NCBI RefSeq assembly: GCF_043197795.1
Contig: NZ_JBICTU010000002.1
Coordinates: 186,001 to 250,000 of the forward strand
Reading direction: 5' to 3'
Length of the DNA: 64,000 nt
Source of the DNA: Sphaerisporangium sp040649355
Lineage (GTDB): Bacteria; Actinomycetota; Actinomycetes; Streptosporangiales; Streptosporangiaceae
The notes under the pieces are model-generated. The model was not told where the DNA came from and searched no databases. It was given only the letters and a program-made list of their open reading frames with translations. Positions 8,210 through 16,789 of this stretch are shown here, piece after piece (the first letter of the stretch is position 1; each line of letters begins with the position of its first letter). The position numbers and the translations under genes are program-made.

Positions 8210-9544
8210 GTGAAGTTCGGAAAGATCGCTGCCGCGACGGCCACGACCGCCGCTCTTGCCATTGGTGTGACCGCGTGTGGAAGCGGCGAGCCCGCCAAGA
8301 CGGCGGACCCCCAGGCGTCAGCAGCAGCCTCGGGCCCCAAATACGCGGGTCAGACGCTGAACGTATGGCGGCTCGGTGCCCCCAATGACGTGCAGAACAA
8401 GTACATGGCCGACCTTGACGCCAAGTTCAAGGAGCAGACCGGCGCCGAGGTCAACGTCCAGTGGATCCCGTGGCCGGACGCCCAGAAGAAGTGGACCGCC
8501 GCGCTCGCGGGCGGCGAGGGCCCGGATGTCACCGAGTTCGGTAACGACCAGGTGGCCGCGTGGGTGTCCCAGGACGCCCTGACCGACATCAGCGACCTGG
8601 TCAAGTCCAGCCCCGACTTCCAGCAGATCCCGCAGAACCTGTGGGGCTACGAGACCATCGACAGCAAGATCTACGCGGCGCCGTGGGGCGGCGGCACCCG
8701 CGCCGTCCTCTACCGCAAGGACTGGTTCAAGAGCCTCGGCATCGAGGTGCCCAAGACCTGGGACGAGCTCGTGGCCGCGGGCAAGAAGATCGTCGAGAAG
8801 AAGGGCAAGGACGTCGACGGCTTCGCCTTCAACGGCGGCTCCGACGCCAACATGTCCCTCTCGCCGTTCGTGTGGTCGGCGGGTGGCGACTTCGCCGCCT
8901 TCGAGGGAGGCAAGTGGGTCGGCAAGCTGACCGACCCGGCCTTCAAGGAGGGCTTCCAGTTCTACACCGACCTGGTGGCCAAGGACGGCGTCTCGGGCAA
9001 GTCCCGCCTCAGCCAGAACTCGGTGGACATCAGCCAGCGCTTCGCCGCCGGCAAGGTCGGCATGTACGTCACCGGCGGCTGGGACATCGCCACCATCAAG
9101 GAGCAGAGCAAGGGCAAGGTCGGCGAGGACCAGATGGCCTTCTTCTCGCTCCCGAACAAGGAGGGCAGCGGCCCGGCCCCGGCCTTCCAAGGTGGCAACG
9201 ACATCGCCATCTGGAAGGACGCCAAGAGCCCCGAGCTCGCCGCCGAGTACCTGAAGCTGGCCGCGGGCAAGGAGTTCGGCACGCGGTACGCCAAGGAGGG
9301 CGGCCTGCTCCCGCTCTACCCGGACGCTCTGGCGGAGTTCGCCAGTGACCCGGTGCAGGCGCCGTTCGCCGAGACGTTCAAGGTCGCCAAGGGCTTCCCC
9401 GCCAGCCCGAACTGGGCCGAGGCCAACGACACCAAGGCCGTCCTGCAGAACGCGGCCCGCTCCGTCATCGAGGGCAAGAAGGACACGGACACGGCCCTCG
9501 CCGACGCGAACAAGGAACTCGAGACCATCCTGAACCAGCAGTAA
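8210..9544 (+). CDS. sugar ABC transporter substrate-binding lipoprotein
   Basis: 444-residue extracellular solute-binding protein of family 1 (MalE/UgpB type) that captures an oligosaccharide for the two permeases downstream. The GTG at 8210 is preferred over upstream in-frame starts because GGGAAGGGAG lies just before it and because it gives a clean lipoprotein signal: short basic N-terminus, hydrophobic stretch and VTAC lipobox with Cys at residue 23. The mature part has WTAALAGGEGPDVTEFGND and APWGGGTRAVLYRKDWF, typical of this family. Spacing to the next gene is two bases. Regulation by the divergent ROK repressor is likely. The neighbouring GH3 gene suggests a GlcNAc-containing disaccharide or muropeptide as substrate. 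Confidence 0.92.
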   Translation: MKFGKIAAATATTAALAIGVTACGSGEPAKTADPQASAAASGPKYAGQTLNVWRLGAPNDVQNKYMADLDAKFKEQTGAEVNVQWIPWPDAQKKWTAALAGGEGPDVTEFGNDQVAAWVSQDALTDISDLVKSSPDFQQIPQNLWGYETIDSKIYAAPWGGGTRAVLYRKDWFKSLGIEVPKTWDELVAAGKKIVEKKGKDVDGFAFNGGSDANMSLSPFVWSAGGDFAAFEGGKWVGKLTDPAFKEGFQFYTDLVAKDGVSGKSRLSQNSVDISQRFAAGKVGMYVTGGWDIATIKEQSKGKVGEDQMAFFSLPNKEGSGPAPAFQGGNDIAIWKDAKSPELAAEYLKLAAGKEFGTRYAKEGGLLPLYPDALAEFASDPVQAPFAETFKVAKGFPASPNWAEANDTKAVLQNAARSVIEGKKDTDTALADANKELETILNQQ

Positions 9545-9546
9545 CG

Positions 9547-10563
9547 ATGGCGCAGACGTCAACTGTCGCCCGGGGCGGAGGCAACTCCTCCGCCCCGGCG
9601 CGGCGCCGGTCCCACCGGCCTCCGCGCCGGTCCAGCGGCCTTCCCGCCTGGGTCGTCCCCTACGCGCTGCTCCTGCCGGGCCTCCTGGTCATCGCGGTCC
9701 TGCTGCTCTATCCGCTGTACCAGATGGTCGACATGTCCTTCCACAAGGTTGGACTGCGGCAGATCAGGCCGAACCCGCAGCCTGCCGAGTTCCTCGGGGT
9801 GGACAACTACACACAGGTCTTCCAGTCGGACCTGTTCTGGTCCTCGCTGCGCAACACCGTGATGTTCGCCGTGATCACCGTCACCCTGACGCTCGTCGGG
9901 GGCACGCTGGTCGGGCTCCTGCTCCACAAGCTCGGCAAGAAGATGTCGACCTTCGTCATCATCGGCATCATGGCCGCCTGGGCCACCCCGCCCACCGCCA
10001 CGGCGATCATCTGGAAGTGGCTGTTCGACGCCGACGCCGGCGTGGTCAACTGGGCGCTCAACCTGCTGCCCGACTGGCTGTCCAGCCTGGTCTTCGGACG
10101 GTCCGACTGGTCGGGCCAGCCCTGGCTCAACGACCCCACCACCATCTACCTGGTGCTGATCGTCGCGGTCGTCTGGGCGTCGTTCCCCTTCATCGCGGTG
10201 TCGGTGCTGGCGGGCCTCAAGAGCATCCCGTCGGAGCTGTACGAGGCGGCCAGGGTCGACGGCTCGACCCCGACCAGAACGTTCAGGAAGATCACCTTCC
10301 CTCTTCTGAAGCCGGTGTTCTCCGTCCTGCTGGTGCTCTCCGTCATCTGGGACTTCAAGGTCTTCACCCAGCTGTACGTGCTGGCCGGCGGCACCACCAA
10401 CCGGGATTCGTTCAACCTGTCGCTCTGGGCGTACACCGAGGCGTTCAGCGCGCCGCCCAAGATGGGCTTCGGCGCCGCGATCGCCGTCATCCTCACGGTG
10501 ATCATGCTCCTCATCACCGCCGTATATGTCCGGCAAATCGTGAGAACGGAGGACGTGCGATGA
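9547..10563 (+). CDS. sugar ABC transporter permease, MalF/UgpA type
   Basis: 338-residue inner-membrane permease with six main membrane segments and a basic cytoplasmic N-terminus. The EAA loop that contacts the ATPase is clear: ELYEAARVDGSTPTRTFRKI near residue 235. It follows the binding protein almost without a gap and overlaps the next permease by four bases, so the three form one operon. No ATPase gene is present in the cluster; actinomycetes commonly use one shared ATPase (MsiK) for such importers. Confidence 0.92.
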   Translation: MAQTSTVARGGGNSSAPARRRSHRPPRRSSGLPAWVVPYALLLPGLLVIAVLLLYPLYQMVDMSFHKVGLRQIRPNPQPAEFLGVDNYTQVFQSDLFWSSLRNTVMFAVITVTLTLVGGTLVGLLLHKLGKKMSTFVIIGIMAAWATPPTATAIIWKWLFDADAGVVNWALNLLPDWLSSLVFGRSDWSGQPWLNDPTTIYLVLIVAVVWASFPFIAVSVLAGLKSIPSELYEAARVDGSTPTRTFRKITFPLLKPVFSVLLVLSVIWDFKVFTQLYVLAGGTTNRDSFNLSLWAYTEAFSAPPKMGFGAAIAVILTVIMLLITAVYVRQIVRTEDVR

Positions 10564-11411
10564 ACCCGCGATCCGTCAAGCAGCTCAAGCAGTACGGGCT
10601 GAACGCGGCCGGCGTCGTCGTGTTCCTGTTCGCCGTGTTCCCCGTCTACTGGATGGTCGCGACCGCGTTCAAGCCCAACGACGAGATCTTCACCACGCGG
10701 TTCATCCCCTTCCCGCTGTCGCCGACCTTCGACCACGTGTCGCGGGTCCTCACCAAGGGCGTCGCCGGGCACTCCATCTGGCAGTACCTGATGAACAGCG
10801 CGATCGTCGCAGTCGGCACCGTGCTCATCGGCTCGGTCTTCGCGCTGCTCGCCGCCACCGCGGTGGCGCGCTTCAGGTTCCGCTTCCGTACGAGCTTCCT
10901 GATCCTGCTCCTGATCGTGCAGATGGTGCCCGCCGAGGCGTTGCTGATCCCGCTCTTCCTCATGGTGAAGCGGCTCGGGCTGTACGACCAGCTCCTCGGC
11001 CTGATCATCGTCAACGTGGGCTTCACGCTGCCCTTCGCGATCTGGATGCTGCGGACCTTCGTGGCCGCCGTGCCCAAGGAGCTGGAGGAGGCCGCCTCCA
11101 TCGACGGCGCCAGCCGGTTCGTCACCTTCTGGAAGGTACTGTTCCCCCTGGTGGCGCCAGGACTGGTGGCGACGAGCATCTTCTCGTTCATCACCGCGTG
11201 GAACGAGTTCGTCTTCGCGCTGACACTGATCAACGACCAGGGCTCCTACACGATGCCCGTGGCGTTGCAGTTCTTCACCGGACAGCGGTCGACGGACTGG
11301 GGCGGCATCATGGCCGCCTCGACGCTGATGACCATCCCGGTCATCGCGTTCTTCCTGCTGGTGCAGCGGCGCATGGTCTCGGGCCTGGTCGCCGGCGCCG
11401 TGAAAGGCTGA
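10560..11411 (+). CDS. sugar ABC transporter permease, MalG/UgpE type
   Basis: 283-residue permease, second subunit of the importer. ATG at 10560 overlaps the upstream stop as ATGA. It has six membrane segments and the EAA loop ELEEAASIDGASRFVTFWKV near residue 180, and ends RRMVSGLVAGAVKG, the usual MalG-type C-terminus. A longer open frame runs upstream but lacks membrane character and is an out-of-frame shadow of the first permease. The next gene starts 45 bp on and is probably cotranscribed. Confidence 0.92.
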   Translation: MNPRSVKQLKQYGLNAAGVVVFLFAVFPVYWMVATAFKPNDEIFTTRFIPFPLSPTFDHVSRVLTKGVAGHSIWQYLMNSAIVAVGTVLIGSVFALLAATAVARFRFRFRTSFLILLLIVQMVPAEALLIPLFLMVKRLGLYDQLLGLIIVNVGFTLPFAIWMLRTFVAAVPKELEEAASIDGASRFVTFWKVLFPLVAPGLVATSIFSFITAWNEFVFALTLINDQGSYTMPVALQFFTGQRSTDWGGIMAASTLMTIPVIAFFLLVQRRMVSGLVAGAVKG

Positions 11412-11456
11412 AAACCCCAGCCTTCCCAACTCTGAGCTAAGGAGTCGAGTACAGCC

Positions 11457-12911
11457 ATGTCTGAGTTCTCCGTGGGCGATGGCGATCGGGGGCTGCATCG
11501 TCTCGCGGCCGGTACGCTGCTCGTGGCATTCCCCGGCACCACCGCCCCCGACTGGATCCTCCACGACCTGGAGGACGGTCTCGGCGGGGTCACGCTGTTC
11601 GGCTTCAACGTCGCGGGGGCCGAGCAGCTCGCTGCTCTCACCGCGCGACTGCGCGGCGCCGGCGACCCGGTCATCAGCCTGGACGAGGAAGGCGGGGACG
11701 TCACGCGGCTCGCCTACCACGTCGGCAGCCCGTACCCGGGCAACGCGGCCCTCGGGGCCGTGGACGACGTCGAACTCACCCGCCGCGTCTACCGGTCCAT
11801 CGGCGACGATCTGGCCCGCTGCCGCGTCAACCTCGACATGGCGCCCGACGCGGACGTCAACACCGCCGACGACAACCCTGTCATCGGCACCCGCTCGTTC
11901 GGCTCCGACGCGGCCCTGGTCGCCCGGCACACCGTGGCGGCCGTCTCGGGGCTGCAGGACGCCGGGGTGGCGGCCTGCGTCAAGCACTTCCCTGGGCACG
12001 GCGCCACCCGGCAGGACTCCCACCTGGAGATCCCCGTGGTGGACGTCACCCGCGAGGTGCTGTGGGACCGCGAGCTCATCCCGTTCCGCGCGGCCATCGA
12101 GGCGGGCACCAAGTCGATCATGACCGCGCACGTGCGGGTCCCGTTCCTGACCGGTACGGCTCCCGCCACGCTGTCGGCCGCCGCGCTGACCGAGCTGCTC
12201 AGGGGTGAGCTCGGTTACGACGGTGTGGTGATCTCCGACGCCCTCGACATGCACGCGATCACCGAGAGCGTCGGGCTCGGAGGGGGCGCGGTGCTCTCGC
12301 TGGCCGCCGGGTCGGACCTGCTCTGCCTCGGGCCCTTGCCCACGCGGGAGCAGATCCAGAAGATCAAGGCCGACATCGTGGCGGCGGTGCGCGACGGGCG
12401 GCTCCCGCGGGCCCGCCTGGAGGAGGCCGCCGAGCGCGTGGCACGGCTGCGCGGCTGGTTCGGCAGGCCCCGCGAGGAGGTCAGGGACGGCAACGTGATC
12501 GGCCTCACCGCCGCGCGCCGGGCCGTCAGCCTGTCCGGAACGGCGACCCCGCTGGTCAACCCGCTGGTCGTCGAGGTGGACACCCCGCCCACGATCGCGG
12601 TCGGTGACGTGCCCTGGGGGTTCGCCCCGTGGCTGCCCGACGCCGAGATCGCCCGGGTCAAGCCCGACGCGGCCGACGCGGCCGGGCTTCTGGAGCGCGC
12701 CATCGGCCGCTCGCTGGTGATCGTCGTGAAGGACGCCCACCGCCACCGCGCGAGCCAGGACATCGTGTCGGCGCTGCTGGCCGGGCGCCCGGACGCGACG
12801 GTGGTCGAGATGGGCCTGCCCATCTGGCGCCCCTCCGCGGGCGCCTACATCGCGACGTACGGCGCCGCCCGCGCCAACGCCCAGGCGGCGGCGGAGCTCC
12901 TCACCGCCTGA
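11457..12911 (+). CDS. glycoside hydrolase family 3, NagZ-type beta-N-acetylhexosaminidase
   Basis: 484-residue GH3 enzyme expected to remove terminal GlcNAc from imported disaccharides or muropeptides. The NagZ signature is present: KHFPGHGATRQDSH near residues 174-186 (the His/Asp acid-base loop) and GVVISDALDM near 258-267 (Asp nucleophile). There is no signal peptide, so it acts in the cytoplasm on imported substrate. AAGGAG precedes the ATG by about 11 bases. The protein is longer than single-domain NagZ (about 340 residues), with an added C-terminal domain of about 140 residues seen in actinobacterial members. It is last in the importer operon and converges on the second ROK gene. Confidence 0.88.
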   Translation: MSEFSVGDGDRGLHRLAAGTLLVAFPGTTAPDWILHDLEDGLGGVTLFGFNVAGAEQLAALTARLRGAGDPVISLDEEGGDVTRLAYHVGSPYPGNAALGAVDDVELTRRVYRSIGDDLARCRVNLDMAPDADVNTADDNPVIGTRSFGSDAALVARHTVAAVSGLQDAGVAACVKHFPGHGATRQDSHLEIPVVDVTREVLWDRELIPFRAAIEAGTKSIMTAHVRVPFLTGTAPATLSAAALTELLRGELGYDGVVISDALDMHAITESVGLGGGAVLSLAAGSDLLCLGPLPTREQIQKIKADIVAAVRDGRLPRARLEEAAERVARLRGWFGRPREEVRDGNVIGLTAARRAVSLSGTATPLVNPLVVEVDTPPTIAVGDVPWGFAPWLPDAEIARVKPDAADAAGLLERAIGRSLVIVVKDAHRHRASQDIVSALLAGRPDATVVEMGLPIWRPSAGAYIATYGAARANAQAAAELLTA

Positions 12912-12934
12912 GGACGCCGGAAAGGCCGGGCCCG

Positions 12935-14113
12935 TCAGGAGGCGAAGATCTCCTCGCGGGCCTGGTCGAGGGCGGCCAGGATGGCGCCGCGCAGCACCGG
13001 GCGGCCCTTGACGTCGCTGACGACGACCTCCGGCCTGATCGGGCAGATGGCCGCCACGGCCTCCTCCACCCGGTGGGTCAGAGCGCCACCGCCCGCCCTG
13101 CCGACCTCGCCGTTGAGCACCACGAGGGTCGGGTCGAGGACGACGCACACCGACGCGACGCCGAGGGCGAGCCGGTGGGCCAGCTCGTCGAGGAACGCCG
13201 ACCCGCCGTCGCCGCTCTCGACGGCCGCGCGCACGGCGTCGGCGGCGGACCCGCCCGCGAAGCCGTACGGCTCGGCCAGCTCGGCCACCGCCTCGGCGCT
13301 GATCAGGGACTGCAGGCCGCCCGCCAGCGCCGGCATCCGCCCCGGCACGGCCTTGACGTCCGCGGCGAGCGGCACCCCCGGCACCGGCAGGTAGCCGATC
13401 TCACCCGCGCTGCCGGAGCGCCCGCGGTGCAGCCTGCCGCCCAGGACGACGGCGAGGCCGACGCCGCGCTCCACCCAGAGCAGGACGAAGTCGTCGACTC
13501 CCCTGGCCGCGCCCTCGGACCGCTCGGCGATGGCCGCGAGGTTCACGTCGTTCTCTATGGTGACGGGTCGTCGCAGGTCATGGGCCAGAGCCTCGTGGCT
13601 GCCCTCGTGCCACCCGGGGAGGTCGAAGGAGAACTTCACGTCACCGCTGCGGGGGTCGACCACGCCGGGCGTGCCGATCACGATGCCCTTCAGGCGGGAC
13701 AGGGCGACCTTGCCCGAACGGCAGGCCTTCACCACCGCGTTGTGCACCAGCGCGACGGGGTCGCCGTGCCCATTGGTGGAAACCGTCACCTCTGCCACGA
13801 TTTCGCCGTTAATATCCGCGATGGCGGTCGTCACCGATTCCGGTCCGACATCGAGCCCCGCCACATAGGCGGACGACGGAATCACCCCGTAAAGGGCCGC
13901 ATTGGGCCCCCGGTTCCCCGCCTGTTCTCCGACCACCTCGACCAGGCCGCGCTCCTCCAGCCTGGACAGCGTCTGGGACGCGGTGACCTTGGAAAGACCG
14001 GTCATGTCACCGATCTGTCCCCTGGTCAGCGGGCCCGAGGCCAGCAGCAGCTCCAGCGCGGCCCGGTCGTTGATCTCCCGTAGCAACCTGGGCACGCCAG
14101 GACGTCGCTCCAT
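12935..14113 (-). CDS. ROK-family transcriptional regulator (second copy)
   Basis: 392-residue ROK repressor, a close paralogue of the protein at 6685-7995: both share NDRAALELLL, the PLTR turn, GLSKVT, the LEERGLV wing and RGPNAALY, and both lack the ROK cysteine cluster (here GEIGY replaces GEIGH). It has the GTPGVVDPRSGDVKF and ENDVNLAAIAE motifs of the sugar-binding domain. It lies at the other end of the importer cluster, convergent with the GH3 gene. Its promoter carries the same 20-bp box as the first copy, so cross-regulation is likely. The paralogues may sense different cell-wall sugars. Confidence 0.9.
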   Translation of the reverse strand: MERRPGVPRLLREINDRAALELLLASGPLTRGQIGDMTGLSKVTASQTLSRLEERGLVEVVGEQAGNRGPNAALYGVIPSSAYVAGLDVGPESVTTAIADINGEIVAEVTVSTNGHGDPVALVHNAVVKACRSGKVALSRLKGIVIGTPGVVDPRSGDVKFSFDLPGWHEGSHEALAHDLRRPVTIENDVNLAAIAERSEGAARGVDDFVLLWVERGVGLAVVLGGRLHRGRSGSAGEIGYLPVPGVPLAADVKAVPGRMPALAGGLQSLISAEAVAELAEPYGFAGGSAADAVRAAVESGDGGSAFLDELAHRLALGVASVCVVLDPTLVVLNGEVGRAGGGALTHRVEEAVAAICPIRPEVVVSDVKGRPVLRGAILAALDQAREEIFAS

Positions 14114-14188
14114 CGCATGCTTTCTTGTCGTCGGTCCCCGTTGGGTTTATCACAAAGCGCGGCGCGGTGTGACTCAACCATTCATCAG

Positions 14189-14208
14189 TAAAGCTTCCTG
14201 CTAGTTTA
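14189..14208 (-). promoter_or_regulatory. ROK operator box, second copy
   Basis: Minus-strand TAAACTAGCAGGAAGCTTTA, matching the box at 8044-8063 at 17 of 20 bases and lying a similar distance upstream of its ROK gene (75 bp here, 48 bp there). It faces the minus-strand gene but could also influence the plus-strand gene starting at 14324. Confidence 0.6.
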
Positions 14209-14323
14209 CCGGCATCGCCTGCCGGGTATCGTCGCCCGCCATGCCGCCTTCTTCTTTGCCGGACCTTGCCTTCGCCCGGCAAAGACACGAGGATCACTCA
14301 TGTCTTTGCCGAGGAGATGCCAT

Positions 14324-16312
14324 ATGGGTGAGCCCACCGTCGAGTCCGCCGTCGAATCCACCGTCCGTGCCGAGCGCGCGGCCCCACTCTCACGGCTGGA
14401 GCCGTTCACCGGTGTGATCGCCCTGGCCCTGGGCGTCCTGCTGTTCACCGACGTGCTGAGGGTCTTCCTGCCGTCGCTCATCACGCTCTTCGGCCACGCC
14501 GGGGACACCCCGCCCGAGCAGATGGGGCTGTACGCGGCCCTGTGGTTCGTCCTGCCGTTCGCCGCCGCTCCCCTGTGCCGCCTGGTGGACCCGAGGCGCG
14601 TCGCGCTCGGTGGCGCCCTCCTCCTGGTCGCCGCCCGCCTGGTGCTCCAGGCCACGGACGGCGGCACGGCCCAGCTCTATGTCGCGAGCGCGGGCGTCTC
14701 GTCCGGCCTGATCTTCCTGTACGGCCGCGCGCTCACGACGCCACGCGCGGCCGTACCCGGCGGGCTGGCGGCCGGTCTCGCGGCCTCCGTGGTCCTCCAC
14801 CTGGCCCTCGGCCAGATGGATCTGGTGTGGCGCGACGGGCCGCTCCCCTGGCCGGCCGTCGCCGTCCTGTGCGCCGCCCTCGTCTGGTCCGCACGGCTCG
14901 CGCCGACCGCTGAGGACGTCGCCCCTGCGGGGGTGTGGTTCGTCTTCGGCCCCTTCATCGTGCTGCACGGGATGTTCCTCACGACGATCGGGCTGGCGGA
15001 CCATCCCGGAGGAAGCGGGCGCAACCCCTGGGAGACCGCCGCCATCGTCGCCGCGCTGGTCTGCGCCCAGTTCCTGATGGCCTTCTACGCCGCCCGGCCC
15101 CCGCGGCAGCGCGGGCTCATGCTCATTCTGCTGCCGGTGACCTCGGCCATGCTGATCATCTTCTCCGCGCTGCCCCTGGCTCTGCTCATGGCGCCCGCCC
15201 TCGGCGCATGCGTCGGGATGGCCGGACTGCCCTCGGCCCGGTCGCCCCGGCGGAGCGGGCTCGCACTGCTCGGCGGAACGCTGGTCTTCCTGATCTCGGT
15301 CTTCCTCTACTACGCCGCCTACGACACCGACCTCGGCTTCCCCAACAGCGTGGTGCCCGCGCTGCTGACGGGCCTGGTCACCGCGGTGGCGCTCCTGGCG
15401 GCCAGGGGAAGGAGGTCCGAGGTTCCCGGACGCCCCCGGACGGCCAGGATCGCGGTGACGGCCCTGTCCACGGCGCTGGTCGTCGCCGCCCTCACCTGGC
15501 AGCCGCTGCCGGCCGTACAGGCCAGGGCCGGGAACGAGTTCACGCTCGTCGCGTACAACATCCGGATGGGGTTCGGGCTCAAGGGCACCCTCGACCTCGA
15601 CCGGGTCGCCGCCTGGGCGAAGAGCGAACGGCCCGACGTGGTGCTGCTGAGCGAGGTCGACCGGGGCTGGCTCCTCAACGGCGGCCACGACGACCTGGCG
15701 CGCATCGCCAGGGGGCTCGGCATGCGGTACCACTTCGCTCCCGCCGCCGACAGCCTGTGGGGCGACGCGATCATCACCAACCTGCCGATCAGGCAGATCG
15801 CCTCACACCCGCTGGGAAAGCATGACTACCCCACCGGCGCGCAGGCCCAGGCGGTCGTCATCGAGGTCGGCGGGCAGGAGGTCGGGATCGTCAACACCCA
15901 CCTGCAGGCCCCGCCCGGCCAGGCGCCCGAGGTCGCGGCCATCGCCAGGGATCTGGCCGCGGGGATGAGCGCCGAAAGCGCCGGAACGACGTTGCCGGGC
16001 GCGCGGGCACCCCGGGCCGGTACGCCCACGACGGAAACGCCGGGCAGGGCGGCGCCACGGCCGGTGCTGCTGACGGGGGACCTCAACACCACACCCGCCG
16101 ACCCCGAGATGCGCGTGCTGGAGGCCGCCGGGCTCTCGGACCCCCTGACGGCACTGGGAAATCCCGATACGTCCCCCGCCGAAGCTCCGGTCAAACGCAT
16201 AGATCACGTGCTGGTGAGCCGGGGTCTGACGGCGGTCGAGGCCCGGGTGCCGCGCGTGAGTTTCTCAGATCACCTGCCTGTTGTGGTCCGGTTGCGCGTA
16301 ACCAGGGTTTAG
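14324..16312 (+). CDS. multispanning membrane protein with C-terminal endonuclease/exonuclease/phosphatase domain
   Basis: About 662 residues. The first 390 hold roughly ten to twelve hydrophobic segments; the last 270 form an EEP domain with its metal and catalytic motifs: LVAYNIRMGFG, LLSEVDRGW, GIVNTHLQ, TGDLNTTPAD, RIDHVLVSRG and FSDHLPVVVRL. The EEP domain follows the last helix and an RAGNEF boundary, so it is probably outside the membrane and may act on a lipid headgroup or extracellular nucleic acid; the substrate is unknown. ATG 14324 is chosen because GAGGAG sits seven bases before it; an in-frame ATG at 14300 also has a GAGGA. A Thr/Pro/Ala-rich insertion lies inside the EEP domain near residue 565. 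Confidence 0.8.
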   Translation: MGEPTVESAVESTVRAERAAPLSRLEPFTGVIALALGVLLFTDVLRVFLPSLITLFGHAGDTPPEQMGLYAALWFVLPFAAAPLCRLVDPRRVALGGALLLVAARLVLQATDGGTAQLYVASAGVSSGLIFLYGRALTTPRAAVPGGLAAGLAASVVLHLALGQMDLVWRDGPLPWPAVAVLCAALVWSARLAPTAEDVAPAGVWFVFGPFIVLHGMFLTTIGLADHPGGSGRNPWETAAIVAALVCAQFLMAFYAARPPRQRGLMLILLPVTSAMLIIFSALPLALLMAPALGACVGMAGLPSARSPRRSGLALLGGTLVFLISVFLYYAAYDTDLGFPNSVVPALLTGLVTAVALLAARGRRSEVPGRPRTARIAVTALSTALVVAALTWQPLPAVQARAGNEFTLVAYNIRMGFGLKGTLDLDRVAAWAKSERPDVVLLSEVDRGWLLNGGHDDLARIARGLGMRYHFAPAADSLWGDAIITNLPIRQIASHPLGKHDYPTGAQAQAVVIEVGGQEVGIVNTHLQAPPGQAPEVAAIARDLAAGMSAESAGTTLPGARAPRAGTPTTETPGRAAPRPVLLTGDLNTTPADPEMRVLEAAGLSDPLTALGNPDTSPAEAPVKRIDHVLVSRGLTAVEARVPRVSFSDHLPVVVRLRVTRV

Positions 16313-16332
16313 CAGGCGGGATAATCGACAAC

Positions 16333-16782
16333 ATGCGTCTTTCCGCCCGTGTCGACTACGCCCTTCGCGCCGCCGCCGAGCTGGCCGCCTCCGGCAGCGG
16401 CCCCACAACGGTGGGCGAGCTGGCCAAGGAACAGGAAATGCCCCCCAAGTACCTGGAGAATATCTTGCTCCAGATGCGCCGGGCGGGTCTGGTCCGCGGC
16501 CAGCGGGGTCCCGAGGGCGGGTACGTCCTCGCCAGGCCCGCGGCGGAGATCTCCCTCGCCGACGTGATCCGCGCCGTGGACGGGCCGCTGGCCAACGTCC
16601 GCGGCGAGCGGCCCGAGCACGTGGGCTACCGGGGAGCGGCCCGTTCCCTGCAACAGGTGTGGATCGCCCTGCGCGCCAGCGAGCGCGCGATCCTGGAGGA
16701 GGTCACCCTCGACCAGATCGCCGCCGACACCCTGCCCGACCGCGTGATGGAGCTCGCGGCCGATCCGGCCGCCTGGGACTGA
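16333..16782 (+). CDS. Rrf2-family regulator lacking cluster cysteines
   Basis: 149-residue Rrf2 winged-helix protein: MRLSARVDYALRAAAELA, then MPPKYLENILLQMRRAGLV and the wing RGPEGGYVLARP, followed by ISLADVIRAVDGPL. The region between the wing and the C-terminal helix, where IscR and NsrR carry three cysteines, contains none; the protein has no cysteine at all. Iron-sulfur sensing is therefore not expected. It ends seven bases before the nei start, so the two are probably cotranscribed. There is little room for a ribosome site before the ATG; ATAAT at 16321-16325 could be a -10 for a short or leaderless transcript. Confidence 0.88.
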   Translation: MRLSARVDYALRAAAELAASGSGPTTVGELAKEQEMPPKYLENILLQMRRAGLVRGQRGPEGGYVLARPAAEISLADVIRAVDGPLANVRGERPEHVGYRGAARSLQQVWIALRASERAILEEVTLDQIAADTLPDRVMELAADPAAWD

Positions 16783-16789
16783 CCGCGCC

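Noticed and set aside
11457..12911. GH3 beta-glucosidase
   Set aside because: The KHFPGHG...DSH loop is specific to NagZ-type hexosaminidases.
10146..13148. 1000-codon minus-strand open frame
   Set aside because: It is antisense to the permease and GH3 genes, both with clear motifs and ribosome sites.
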